A stretch of 64,000 nucleotides of DNA from G963663775 sp963663775. Lineage in GTDB: Bacteria > Bacillota > Clostridia > Oscillospirales > Butyricicoccaceae. A program made the translations under genes and the position numbers. How positions within the stretch are numbered: position 1 is the first letter of the stretch; every line of letters starts with the position of its first letter. Shown here one piece after another: positions 43,030-51,946 of this stretch. Below the pieces are notes generated by a model, which did not search any database, was not told where the DNA came from, and saw nothing but the letters and a program-made list of their open reading frames with translations. The DNA lies in assembly GCA_963663775.1 (NCBI GenBank), contig OY760624.1, positions 1,612,001 through 1,676,000 of the forward strand. Direction: 5' to 3'.

Positions 43030-43057
43030 AGTATATAGGATTTTTGGAGAATGTCAA
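43030..43057 (-). promoter_or_regulatory. Promoter of rpsF-ssb-rpsR
   Basis: Minus strand TTGACA (43057-43052), 16-bp spacer, TATACT (43035-43030). In the 655-base gap 42969-43623; 43060-43478 is AT-rich with no supported ORF. Confidence 0.7.
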
Positions 43058-43478
43058 GATATAATTTTGAGAAGGTCAAGATATAAAAACGAGTCGGTTG
43101 TTTTTGTGGAAAACTGACAAAAGCCATACCTGTAGTGCTGTGCGTGCAGCTTTTTGGGGAAATGTGCAAACGATTGCTGACGGATAGAAAAGTGCACGCA
43201 CAATTATAGAGGGGGAAATGGTGTGCAAAACGGCGCAAAAGTGAAGAAACAATTTATATGTGCACAGCCAAAGGAAACATTTTTGCATGGAAAGTATTAT
43301 TTATTTGAATTTTGCGTATAATTGTGAAACTATTATCAAATAATAAAATGAAAAAAAACTGTGAACAAAAATGCACATTGCACAATTAAAATGCTTGCCG
43401 ATTTCCGAGATTCGATACGCAATATATGCAAAAAGCACGCGGTGCATTTAGCAATATACACGATAAAATCTGTGTGCA

Positions 43479-43508
43479 TTGACATGTTGCCGCACAGACG
43501 GGTACAAT
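43479..43508 (+). promoter_or_regulatory. Promoter of the sugar ABC transporter operon
   Basis: TTGACA (43479-43484), 18-bp spacer, TACAAT (43503-43508). About 110-base leader. Confidence 0.75.
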
Positions 43509-43524
43509 GCTTTTAGACAGAACG

Positions 43525-43537
43525 CACAAACGTTGTG
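43525..43537 (+). promoter_or_regulatory. Candidate LacI-type operator
   Basis: Inverted repeat CACAA-ACG-TTGTG about ten bases downstream of the predicted transcription start of the sugar transporter. A LacI-family repressor or CcpA-like protein could bind here; no such regulator gene is in the window. Confidence 0.35.
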
Positions 43538-43623
43538 TAAGCGACGATGCGTTTCGGTTGGAGAAAAACCTGAGGGAAAGTCCTTCAGGGAAAAGTGGAA
43601 AAGAGAAAAGTGAGGTAATGTAA

Positions 43624-44658
43624 ATGAAAAAGAGATTGTTCTCAATGCTTCTGGCTGGCGCAATGATGACCGGTTTGATGGCTGGTTGCGGAAGCACAAC
43701 AGAAGACACCGCAGCACCGAGCACTGACACCGCAGCAGCAGATTCCGCAGCAGCGGATTCCACAGCCGCTTCCGGCGATGTTTCCGTACAGGTCATCCTG
43801 AAGACACTGGCTTCCGAATACTGGGGCTATGTACAGGCTGGCTGCGTACAGGCTGGCGCAGACCTGGGTGTTAAGGTTGACGTTGTAGGCGCAGCATCCG
43901 AAACCGCATACGACGAGCAGATGAACATCATTGAGACCTCTCTGGGCTCCAATGCGTATGACGCACTGGTTATCGCTCCGCTGCAGGCTGACATGGTTGC
44001 AACCAAGATTGCAAGCACCAGCCTTCCGATTATCGCGCTGGATACCAAGATTGAATCCGATAAGGTTCTGTCTTTCGTAGGTACCGGTAACGAAGCTGCA
44101 GCATCTGAAGGCGGCAAGGCAGCAGTTGAGGCAGCAAAGGCTGCTGGCTGGTCTGACCTGAATGCAATCTGCATCTCTGGCGTACAGGGCGACTCCACTG
44201 CAACCGCTCGTATGACCGGTTATCAGAAGGGCGTTGAAGAAGCAGGCGGCACATTCTTGGCAGACGAAACCCAGTATGCAGACGCAGTTGCTGACAAGGC
44301 AGTTACTTCTATGGAAGCAATCATGCAGAACCATCCGGAAGGCGTTGCAATGATTCTTTGCAACAACGACGACATGGCAATGGCAGCAGCTCGTGCAGCA
44401 AAGGGCAACGCAGCATATGAAAAGACCATTTTCGTAGGCTTTGACGGCATCTCCTCTGCTTGCACTGCAATCATCAACGGTGACGAAACCATGTCCGTTG
44501 CACAGGATGCTTACGGCATGGGCTACAAGGCAGTTTCCGCAGCTGTAGACGCTGTTGGCGGCAAGACCTTGGAAGCATTCATCGACTCCGGCTGTGAAAT
44601 CGTGACTCCGGACAACGCACAGGCTCGTCTGGACAAGCTCAACAGCTACACCAACTAA
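43624..44658 (+). CDS. Sugar ABC transporter substrate-binding lipoprotein (RbsB-type)
   Basis: 344 residues. Lipoprotein signal with lipobox LMAGC (Cys21), then an Ala/Asp/Thr-rich linker (about 23-50) and a type-1 periplasmic binding fold: LKTLASEYWGYVQAGC, DALVIAPLQADMV, LPIIALDTKI, CNNDDMAMAAARAA, VGFDGISSACTAI. Binds a sugar (ribose, galactose or similar pentose/hexose) outside the membrane and hands it to the permease. Expression-type codon use. Confidence 0.92.
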   Translation: MKKRLFSMLLAGAMMTGLMAGCGSTTEDTAAPSTDTAAADSAAADSTAASGDVSVQVILKTLASEYWGYVQAGCVQAGADLGVKVDVVGAASETAYDEQMNIIETSLGSNAYDALVIAPLQADMVATKIASTSLPIIALDTKIESDKVLSFVGTGNEAAASEGGKAAVEAAKAAGWSDLNAICISGVQGDSTATARMTGYQKGVEEAGGTFLADETQYADAVADKAVTSMEAIMQNHPEGVAMILCNNDDMAMAAARAAKGNAAYEKTIFVGFDGISSACTAIINGDETMSVAQDAYGMGYKAVSAAVDAVGGKTLEAFIDSGCEIVTPDNAQARLDKLNSYTN

Positions 44659-44708
44659 GGAAACCCGTAAGTCAAGGGAAGCGAAGTTCTTTTAACAGAA
44701 CAGAAAAG

Positions 44709-44813
44709 ACGCCCCTGCCCAGATTTTTGAGATAGAATCCGTGCAGGGGCGTTGCTTGCCCAAAGTGGAGCTTGTTTCAAAGCACGGACAGCTCCATGTT
44801 TTGAAACAAGCTC
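44709..44813 (+). promoter_or_regulatory. Two intercistronic hairpins between binding protein and ATPase genes
   Basis: First hairpin: ACGCCCCTGC / GCAGGGGCGT (about 44709-44750). Second: perfect 14-bp GAGCTTGTTTCAAA / TTTGAAACAAGCTC (44768-44781, 44800-44813). Neither ends in a clean T-run. Likely stabilise or process the mRNA so that the binding protein is made in excess. Confidence 0.55.
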
Positions 44814-44917
44814 CCAAACCCACAGCATGACGTCGTTTTTGTAGAGAAAGGCGGCAAAGCAAGTCGTGTCCTTTCATTTGAGGAAGGCACCCATCTCAGA
44901 GAAAAGGTGGAAAATAG

Positions 44918-46423
44918 ATGAGTGAATATGTAGTAGAGTTGAAAAATGCGGTGAAGCGATTTCCCGGCGTCGTCGCACTGAAGGACATGAGCCTTCAGGT
45001 AAAACCGGGCGAAATTTTAGGATTGATTGGTGAAAACGGTGCGGGTAAATCCACCCTCATCAAGGTTCTGACCGGCGTGCATCAGGCAGACGAGGGCGAA
45101 ATCCTTGTCGAAGATAAGCTGCAGAAGTTCAAGGACCCCAATGATTCGGCGGCAGCAGGCATCGCCTGTGTGTATCAGGAGCTGAACATCGAAAAGCTGC
45201 TGAGCGTCACCGATAATATCTTCATCAACAAGTACATTAAGAAGAAAAATGGTCTGCTCGATTATGATGCGATGCACGCAAAGGCGAAGGAAATCATGGC
45301 ATCCCTCGGACAGGACATCGACCCCCACAAGGCAGCCGGCACGTTCGGCATGGGCGTACAGCAGATGATTGAAATCGCAAAGGCGGTTTTGATTGATGCA
45401 AAAATGATTATCATGGACGAACCCTCCTCCTCTTTGGGCGAAAAGGAAGTCAAGCAGCTGATGCATACCTGCCGTGACCTGAAGGCACGCGGCATCGCAA
45501 TCGTATTCGTTTCACATAAGCTGGAAGAATTGTTCGAGCTTTGCGACCGCGTTACCGTTATCCGTGACGGCGAATTCATTGCAACCAAGGACATCGGCGA
45601 GTGGGACAACGATTCGCTGATTACCGCAATGGTAGGCCGCAGCCTGGAAAACCAGTTCCCGAAGGAATTTGGGGTCAAGGGCGATGCTGCACTCAAGGTT
45701 GAAGATTTGGAAGAAGGCGGCGTGCTGTTCGGCGTGAACTTTGAAGCATTCCGTGGACAGATTTTGGGCTTTGCAGGCTTGGTCGGCGCAGGCCGTACCG
45801 AAACCATGCGTGCTATCTTTGGCGCAGACCCGATTGACGGCGGCAAGGTATACATTCATGGCAAGGAAGTCAAGATTCGCAACCCGAAAGATGCGATTAA
45901 GGCAGGCATTGCATTCCTGACCGAGGACCGTAAGGGACAGGGTCTGGTATTGGCACAGCCGATTCGCACCAACTTGATTTTGGCAAGCATGAAGCGTTTC
46001 AGCACCGGCGCATTCCTGAACGAATCTGACATTACAACATCTGGACAAGAGCATATTAGCTCACTGCGCATCAAGACCCCGTCTTTGGATGAAATCGTGG
46101 GACAGCTGTCCGGCGGTAACCAGCAGAAGGTGGTTATTGGCAAGTGGGTCAATACCGATGCCGATATTTACATCTTTGACGAACCGACCCGTGGTATCGA
46201 CGTTGGTGCAAAGGTCGAAGTGTATAACGTTATGAATGATTTGGTCAAAAAGGGAAAATGCGTTATCATGATCTCCTCTGAAATGCCGGAGATCTTGGGC
46301 ATGAGTGACCGTGTGGTCGTCATGCGCGGCGGTCGTGTCATGGCAACAGTAGAGCGCGACAGCAAGCATTTCAATCAAGAGGATATTATGAAAGCAGCAT
46401 GGGGAGGAAATCTTGATGACTAA
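44918..46423 (+). CDS. Sugar ABC transporter ATP-binding protein (RbsA/MglA-type)
   Basis: 501 residues: two ABC domains in tandem, as in RbsA. First Walker A GENGAGKSTLIKVL, Q-loop, signature-like FGMGVQQMIEIAKAV and Walker B IIMDEPSSSLG; second half has the degenerate Walker A GLVGAGRTETM, signature LSGGNQQKVVIGKW and IFDEPTRGIDVGAK. Powers sugar import. Overlaps the permease gene start. Confidence 0.95.
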   Translation: MSEYVVELKNAVKRFPGVVALKDMSLQVKPGEILGLIGENGAGKSTLIKVLTGVHQADEGEILVEDKLQKFKDPNDSAAAGIACVYQELNIEKLLSVTDNIFINKYIKKKNGLLDYDAMHAKAKEIMASLGQDIDPHKAAGTFGMGVQQMIEIAKAVLIDAKMIIMDEPSSSLGEKEVKQLMHTCRDLKARGIAIVFVSHKLEELFELCDRVTVIRDGEFIATKDIGEWDNDSLITAMVGRSLENQFPKEFGVKGDAALKVEDLEEGGVLFGVNFEAFRGQILGFAGLVGAGRTETMRAIFGADPIDGGKVYIHGKEVKIRNPKDAIKAGIAFLTEDRKGQGLVLAQPIRTNLILASMKRFSTGAFLNESDITTSGQEHISSLRIKTPSLDEIVGQLSGGNQQKVVIGKWVNTDADIYIFDEPTRGIDVGAKVEVYNVMNDLVKKGKCVIMISSEMPEILGMSDRVVVMRGGRVMATVERDSKHFNQEDIMKAAWGGNLDD

Positions 46424-47420
46424 GGATTTGAAAAAGGGCTCAAACCCGTTGAGCAAGCTGGGCACACTGCTTGCATTGGTTATTTTGTGCGTTATTCTGT
46501 CAATTGCAACACCAAACTTCTTGCAAGTGACCAACGTGATGAACATTCTGAAGCAAACTGCGGTAAACGCACTCATCGCATCCGGTATGCTGGTTACGTT
46601 GATTACTGCCGGCATTGACCTGTCGGTTGGTGCGAATGCCATTACCTGTACTTGCGTTATGGGTATGTTGAAAGAAGTCATGGGCATTGAAAACACGTTC
46701 GTGTTGGTCATTGCGGCATTGATTACCGGCACTTTCATCGGCTGGGTCAACGGCATGCTGCTCACCAGACTGCACCTGCCTCATCCGTTCGTATCTACCC
46801 TCGGTATGAAGAACATGTTGTGCGGCGTTGCACTGCTCGTGGTACACTCTAAGATGATTGCAAACTTCCCGGATGGTGTGACATGGCTCGGTTCCTACTC
46901 TGTAGGCAGCAGCCAGAGCTTCCCTGGCATTCCGGTAGCATTTATCGCAGTTCTCCTGTTGTTCTGCGTATTCCATGTATTCCTCAACCGCACCGCACTG
47001 GGTCGTCAGATTTATTGCGTAGGCGGCAACCCGGAAGCAGCTCGTCTGTCCGGTATCGATTCCAAGAACGTTTTGACCTTCTGCTATTCTTTGTCTGGCT
47101 TTATGTGCGCGATTGCAGCAATCGTTTTGATTGGACGCAGCGGCATTGCAAACCCGGCAAATGCAATTCAGCCATATGATACTGATGCGATTGCAGCCTG
47201 CATTATCGGCGGTGCATCTTTCATGGGTGGTAAGGGTACTATCTGGGGCACTTTGATTGGCGCGCTGATCATTGCTGTCATCCGTAACGGCCTGACCCTG
47301 CTCAATGCACAGTCTGATATTCAGTATATCGTTGTCGGTGCGGTTATCATCTTGGCAGTATTCATTGACGTTACTCGTGAAGCAATGGAAGCAAAGGCTC
47401 GTCGTTTGGCAACCAAGTAA
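46416..47420 (+). CDS. Sugar ABC transporter permease (RbsC-type)
   Basis: 334 residues from ATG 46416 (GGGGAGG just upstream), overlapping the ATPase stop by eight bases. About eight to ten hydrophobic segments; family marks include ITAGIDLSVGANAI, RTALGRQIYCVGGNPEAARLSGI and the GGASFMGGKGTIWGTLIGALII segment. Forms the membrane channel for the sugar. Operon order is binding protein, ATPase, permease. Confidence 0.95.
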   Translation: MTKDLKKGSNPLSKLGTLLALVILCVILSIATPNFLQVTNVMNILKQTAVNALIASGMLVTLITAGIDLSVGANAITCTCVMGMLKEVMGIENTFVLVIAALITGTFIGWVNGMLLTRLHLPHPFVSTLGMKNMLCGVALLVVHSKMIANFPDGVTWLGSYSVGSSQSFPGIPVAFIAVLLLFCVFHVFLNRTALGRQIYCVGGNPEAARLSGIDSKNVLTFCYSLSGFMCAIAAIVLIGRSGIANPANAIQPYDTDAIAACIIGGASFMGGKGTIWGTLIGALIIAVIRNGLTLLNAQSDIQYIVVGAVIILAVFIDVTREAMEAKARRLATK

Positions 47421-47436
47421 TTCCAGTGTGTTTTCT

Positions 47437-47473
47437 AAAAGCCTGCGGCGAAATGCTGCAGGCTTTTGTTTTG
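47437..47473 (+). terminator. Terminator of sugar transporter operon
   Basis: AAAAGCCTGC / GCAGGCTTTT stem (from 47437) followed by GTTTTGT. Confidence 0.85.
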
Positions 47474-47555
47474 TAAAAAACAATGGCTGGTTTTGATGGA
47501 AAACTTTATTTTGTGAAGCAAAAACGGAAAATAATAAACAAAATAGCGGTTCGGA

Positions 47556-47584
47556 TTGACAAAACGGGGATTAGAAGTTAATCT
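47556..47584 (+). promoter_or_regulatory. Promoter of Ala/Thr-rich lipoprotein
   Basis: TTGACA (47556-47561), 17-bp spacer, TAATCT (47579-47584). Confidence 0.6.
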
Positions 47585-47643
47585 TAATAATAGAAGGGTT
47601 TTGAGAGAACCAACAGTTTAATTGGACAGGAGAGATTTGACAC

Positions 47644-48678
47644 GTGGGGAATGAACGAACATGGACGAGGGCGCTGTGTGCAGCTGCCATTTTGACGGCA
47701 CTCACCGGATGCGGCGCAAATAACACCGACACGCAGGCAGCAGCTGCCGAAAGTGCGGCGGTGACGGCGGACACCGAGAGCCAGCAGACACAGGCTGCAG
47801 CGGCAAAGACCACGGCGGACACCAGTGCAGCGGACGGCACTGCCGCAGACAGCACCACAGCGGATGCGGCGGCAAAGACAGCGACAGACAGCGCAGCCGC
47901 CGAACCTGACAAGAGCACCGCCGACAAGGCTTCCGCAAGCGAGACAAAGACCACCCCTGCCAAAACATCCACTGCGGCAAGCACCGCAAACGCACAGGCA
48001 GATTTGGCGGAGGAACCGGATGACCTAGGCGGCGATAATGAAGTCACCGAATTTTTGGAAGTCTACCAAAGCTATGATATGGACATTGGCAAAACCGCCA
48101 TGTATTTCGTGGAGAATGAAGCCGATTTTTCGGACTTACTGCGAGAAGTGTTTGCGGGCAATTTGGCGGTGGAATATGTAAACAAACTGCAAGCATTGCA
48201 GCCGATGGATTTAACAGCCGATTATTCCTATGGCGGCGTGGGCAAATATACCGAGGTGGGCTATATTTACCCATTTTATCGCTTGGAAAACAGCACACTG
48301 AACTATGCGGATTTGAGCACTGCCGACCAAAAGCTGGTCGACCAAGCGAAGCAGGACAGCGTTTTCGCCCTCTACAAATCCTTCTGGGCATCAGATGGTG
48401 CAGTGACCGACAGCGGATTTGAGATTTCCGTGGCGCCGGATTATATCCCTGCCATGCAAAAAATCATCGGCATTGCGCAGGACATCCAAAGCATTGGCAG
48501 CGAGGAAGGTTATGTGCCGACGGATGTATATGACAGAACGGAAGATGCGTATGACTCGAGCATGTCCTCTGCAACCTATCCTGTTGTGCAGATTGCTTCT
48601 GCAACCGAACTGGAATTGTTTGAAAATGAAAATGTGTGGAAAACCAACGTGCTGCTGCCGGTTTCCATCGTACATTAA
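47644..48678 (+). CDS. Lipoprotein with low-complexity linker, unknown
   Basis: 344 residues from GTG 47644. Signal peptide ends in lipobox LTGC (about residue 23). Residues about 25-125 are an Ala/Thr/Asp/Lys low-complexity linker, probably spanning the wall. The C-terminal domain (about 130-344) is soluble with many Tyr and Asp; no family recognised. Likely surface-exposed. Stands alone between its promoter and a terminator. Confidence 0.75.
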   Translation: MGNERTWTRALCAAAILTALTGCGANNTDTQAAAAESAAVTADTESQQTQAAAAKTTADTSAADGTAADSTTADAAAKTATDSAAAEPDKSTADKASASETKTTPAKTSTAASTANAQADLAEEPDDLGGDNEVTEFLEVYQSYDMDIGKTAMYFVENEADFSDLLREVFAGNLAVEYVNKLQALQPMDLTADYSYGGVGKYTEVGYIYPFYRLENSTLNYADLSTADQKLVDQAKQDSVFALYKSFWASDGAVTDSGFEISVAPDYIPAMQKIIGIAQDIQSIGSEEGYVPTDVYDRTEDAYDSSMSSATYPVVQIASATELELFENENVWKTNVLLPVSIVH

Positions 48679-48693
48679 AAAATAATATCACAG

Positions 48694-48727
48694 CAAAAAA
48701 TCCGCAGTCTTATCGGCTGCGGATTTT
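48694..48727. terminator. Bidirectional terminator
   Basis: AAAATCCGCAG / CTGCGGATTTT (right arm 48717-48727), between convergent genes. Confidence 0.9.
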
Positions 48728-48732
48728 GCGTA

Positions 48733-49395
48733 TCAGGCATCGGTGGGGTACAGGCAGCCGTTTTGCATGGTGCAGCAATGCTCGGCACGTGCGGCAACGG
48801 CGGGGTCATGGGTGATGAGCACAATAGTATGCCCGTCCTGCTGTAGGGTATCGAACAAATCCAGCACTTCCCGTGCCGATTGCGGGTCAAGATTGCCCGT
48901 GGGTTCGTCTGCGAGCAGCAGAGCAGGCTTGCAGCACATGGCACGGGCAATGGCGGTGCGCTGCTGCTGGCCGCCCGATAAGGCACAGGGCAGGTGCTGC
49001 ATGCGATGCCCAAGCCCCACCGCCAGCAGGGCATCGGCGGCTCGTTCCTCTCGTTCGGCACGGGGCACGCCACGGAAAATCAGCGGCAGCGCCACATTTT
49101 CCAGTGCGGTCAGGTCAGAGGACAGCCGAAAGGACTGAAAGACAAAGCCAATCAGTGCACGGCGCAGGCGTGCGAGGGCTTCGGTGTCCAAGTCCTGTGT
49201 GGCAATGCCTTGCAGCAGATAGTCCCCTGCGGTGGGCACATCCAGACACCCCAAAAGCTGCAGCAGCGTGGTTTTGCCCGAACCGGATGCCCCCACAATT
49301 GACCAATATGTGCCGCGCGGCACATGCAGCGACAGGTTGCGCAGGGCATGCACGCCATTGGCATAGATTTTGTGAATCTGCTGCAAAACAATCAT
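48733..49395 (-). CDS. ABC transporter ATP-binding protein (LolD/MacB type), orphan
   Basis: 220 residues, a single ABC domain. Walker A GASGSGKTT, Q-loop FVFQSFRL, signature LSGGQQQRTAIARAM, Walker B LLLADEPTGNLD, H-loop ITHD. The sequence type belongs to the MacB/LolD/FtsX-linked group, which works with an MacB- or FtsX-like permease. No permease gene is adjacent, so it either uses one encoded elsewhere or is a remnant of a system. Confidence 0.9.
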   Translation of the reverse strand: MIVLQQIHKIYANGVHALRNLSLHVPRGTYWSIVGASGSGKTTLLQLLGCLDVPTAGDYLLQGIATQDLDTEALARLRRALIGFVFQSFRLSSDLTALENVALPLIFRGVPRAEREERAADALLAVGLGHRMQHLPCALSGGQQQRTAIARAMCCKPALLLADEPTGNLDPQSAREVLDLFDTLQQDGHTIVLITHDPAVAARAEHCCTMQNGCLYPTDA

Positions 49396-49419
49396 ACAAA
49401 CCTCCTGTGTGTCACGATG

Positions 49420-49428
49420 TTATCCACA
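49420..49428 (+). other. Consensus DnaA box
   Basis: TTATCCACA, an exact DnaA box, between the orphan ABC gene and the DUF2148 gene. A single site could be chance; see the group at 55112-55284. Confidence 0.5.
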
Positions 49429-49562
49429 GAATGCCCGAAAAACTGGGGAAATATACCTGTGAAACCCGCAGAAAATATGCTATACTGGCACTATATGCAG
49501 CGGCTGTCGAAAAATGGCGGCGGCTGACAGGGGAGATAAGAAACCGAAAGGGTGGCAGAACG

Positions 49563-50102
49563 ATGGTTTATATGCAACAGGAATTGGAAAAAACGGCATT
49601 GCTGGCAACGGCGGCACGCATGTGCACCGCAGCACGCACCGCACCCAAGGCACGGGGCATCGACAACCTGCAGACATTGGTGCTGACCGATGCGGACAAG
49701 GACGCCTTGGCTGACAAGATGGACGAAATCGCACAGCGGGAATTTGGGGAACAGCCGAATATTTTCCGCCGTGATGCACACAATCTGCGTGCGGCGCAGG
49801 CGGTGGTGCTGTTGGGCGTTGCGCCGTTTTATGCAGGCGCACCCTGCTGCGGCATGTGCGGCTTTGCGCACTGCGCTGCCTGTCAGGCGGCAGGGGCACG
49901 CTGCGTGTTTGACGGCGTGCATTTGGGCATTGCCATTGCGGCGGCGGCAGAGGCGGCGGCACGTGACCATGTGGACAATCGGGTGATGTTTTCCGTGGGG
50001 CGAGCGGCGGCGGAAATGCCCTATGAGGCAAGCGGCAAGGTGATTTGGCATGGCATTCCGCTGCATGTGTCCAGCAAAAACATTTTCTTCGACCGTGCAT
50101 GA
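49563..50102 (+). CDS. DUF2148 ferredoxin-like domain protein
   Basis: 179 residues from ATG 49563; much longer ORF starts overlap the neighbouring gene on the other strand. The family pattern APKARGIDNLQTLVLT and the Cys cluster GAPCCGMCGFAHCAAC (about 96-111) are typical of DUF2148 proteins, which probably bind an Fe-S centre. Further marks: DGVHLGIAIAAAAEAAARDHVDNRVMFSVG. Redox role inferred; partner unknown. Followed by its own terminator. Confidence 0.88.
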   Translation: MVYMQQELEKTALLATAARMCTAARTAPKARGIDNLQTLVLTDADKDALADKMDEIAQREFGEQPNIFRRDAHNLRAAQAVVLLGVAPFYAGAPCCGMCGFAHCAACQAAGARCVFDGVHLGIAIAAAAEAAARDHVDNRVMFSVGRAAAEMPYEASGKVIWHGIPLHVSSKNIFFDRA

Positions 50103-50110
50103 AACAGGGT

Positions 50111-50152
50111 AAAGACCGATGGCAGAGGGGGTTCTGCGGTCGGTCTTTTTTT
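50111..50152 (+). terminator. Terminator after DUF2148 gene
   Basis: AAAGACCGA / TCGGTCTTT stem (50111-50119, 50140-50148) followed by TTTT. Confidence 0.85.
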
Positions 50153-50221
50153 GATACAAAAAGGTGCTATTGCGTGGGTTTTCGGCATATAGATAACCGA
50201 AAGCGAGGTGGAAACCGTGCC

Positions 50222-51934
50222 ATGATAGAGGGTATGACCGAGCAGGAGTTTATATATCATCCGGATACGGTGGATTTTTTTGTGCGCAAAAGTCCGTATG
50301 TCGACCGCTATATCGGCGAGCATCCCGAGCTTCTGGTGCGGCAGACGCTGCTGGGGCAGTATCTGCTGGTGTACACCCATCGTGACAATATGCGGCGCAT
50401 CATACAGGATTTCGGCAGCGGCTTCATCAGCTCTGCATCCGTGATTTTGGGCATCACAGACCGTGCTGAGCTGGAGGATTCCGGCATCATTGCCATCCAA
50501 AATCAGCCGTATCTTAATCTCAGCGGACGTGGGGTGCTGCTCGGGTTTGTGGACACGGGCATTGATTACACAAAAGATGTGTTTCTATATGAGGACGGCA
50601 CGAGTAAAATTCAGTATCTGTATGACCAAACCGAGCAGACAACGCCGCCGGAGGGCTTCACCATTGGCAAGGAATACACCAATGCGCAAATCAATGCGGC
50701 ATTGCAGGCAGAGAACCCATATGAAATCGTGCCGCAGCGGGATACGGCAGGGCACGGCACATTTTTGGCATCGGTGGCGGCGGGACGGAAAACTGTGGAT
50801 TTTATCGGTGCCGCACCCGATGCAGAACTGGTGGTGGTGAAGCTGCGGCGGGCACGCCCGTATTATCTGGCGCAGCTGATGGTGCCGCCTGAGCAGGAGG
50901 AAGCCTATGAATCCAGCGCCGTGATGGTGGGGGTGGAATATATCCTGACCAAAGCACGGGAACTGGGGCGTCCCGTGGTGATTTGTCTGGGGGTGGGGTC
51001 GAATTATGGCGGGCATGATGGCTACAGCCTGTTTGAGGACTATCTGCGCAGTGTGGCGCAGCTGCGTGGCGTGTGCCTTGTTACCTCTGCAGGCAACGAA
51101 AGCCAAGCGCAGCACCATGCCAGGGGGCGGCTAAATGTGAAGGATGAACAGCAGAATCTGGAGTTGCGTGTGGGAGAGGATGGCGATTTGGGCATTGTCA
51201 TTTCACTGTTCAACTCGGCGGCAGACCGCTTTTCGGTGTCGATTCGCAGCCCGACAGGCGAATTGGTGCGGCGCATCCCCGCCAAAAATGGACTGCATAT
51301 CGAGCAGGAGCTGGTGCTTGAGCCTTCCATGGTGGAGGTGGAATATTTTTTTCCGCTGGAGGAAACCGGTGCGCAAATCACCATCATCCGCATTTTTCAG
51401 CCGACCCCCGGCATTTGGACAGTGACGGTGCACGGCGATATTGTGCTCAGCGGCATTTATCATGCGTGGTTGCCGATGACGGGGTTTTCTGCTCCATCGG
51501 TACAGTTTTTGAATCCCAATCCGTATTATACCGTGGTTGTGCCTGCCACGATGCGTGGCTCGGTCATCTGCGGGGCATATGACAGCCGTACCGAAACGCT
51601 AAGCCCCACCTCCTCCTGGGGACCGACACGGGTGGAAAAGCAGGCGCCGGATTTGGTGGCGCCCGGTGTGGATGTCGGCGGGGTGTATCCCATGGGACGC
51701 GGCAGCATGAGCGGCACCAGTCCGGCGGCGGCAATCACGGCAGGGGCGGCGGCATTGCTGATGCAGTGGGGGGTGGTGGACGGCAACGAACCCTCCATGA
51801 GCACCTATCAGGTGCGTGCGCTGCTCATTCGTGGCTGTGACCGCAGTGCCGACATCGTGTATCCCAACGAAAAATGGGGGTATGGCAGCTTGAATCTGCT
51901 GCAGGCGTTCAATCTGATGCGAGAAGTCGAATGA
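50222..51934 (+). CDS. Csp-like subtilisin-family (S8) protease, copy 1
   Basis: 570 residues from ATG 50222; longer frames run into the previous gene. N-terminal prodomain-like region (MTEQEFIYHPDTVDFFVR), then the subtilase with Asp111 (FVDTGIDY), His178 (DTAGHGTFLAS) and Ser500 (SGTSPAAAITAG). A beta-rich insert of about 130 residues (about 315-455) between His and Ser matches the jelly-roll of Clostridium Csp proteases, which process the germination cortex enzyme pro-SleC. No signal peptide. The catalytic triad is intact. Paralogue of the next gene, 12 bases away. Confidence 0.9.
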   Translation: MIEGMTEQEFIYHPDTVDFFVRKSPYVDRYIGEHPELLVRQTLLGQYLLVYTHRDNMRRIIQDFGSGFISSASVILGITDRAELEDSGIIAIQNQPYLNLSGRGVLLGFVDTGIDYTKDVFLYEDGTSKIQYLYDQTEQTTPPEGFTIGKEYTNAQINAALQAENPYEIVPQRDTAGHGTFLASVAAGRKTVDFIGAAPDAELVVVKLRRARPYYLAQLMVPPEQEEAYESSAVMVGVEYILTKARELGRPVVICLGVGSNYGGHDGYSLFEDYLRSVAQLRGVCLVTSAGNESQAQHHARGRLNVKDEQQNLELRVGEDGDLGIVISLFNSAADRFSVSIRSPTGELVRRIPAKNGLHIEQELVLEPSMVEVEYFFPLEETGAQITIIRIFQPTPGIWTVTVHGDIVLSGIYHAWLPMTGFSAPSVQFLNPNPYYTVVVPATMRGSVICGAYDSRTETLSPTSSWGPTRVEKQAPDLVAPGVDVGGVYPMGRGSMSGTSPAAAITAGAAALLMQWGVVDGNEPSMSTYQVRALLIRGCDRSADIVYPNEKWGYGSLNLLQAFNLMREVE

Positions 51935-51946
51935 GGGAGGCATTCA

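Noticed and set aside
44768..44813. 14-bp inverted repeat as insertion-sequence ends
   Set aside because: Only 18 bases between arms and no transposase or target duplication; it is an mRNA hairpin.
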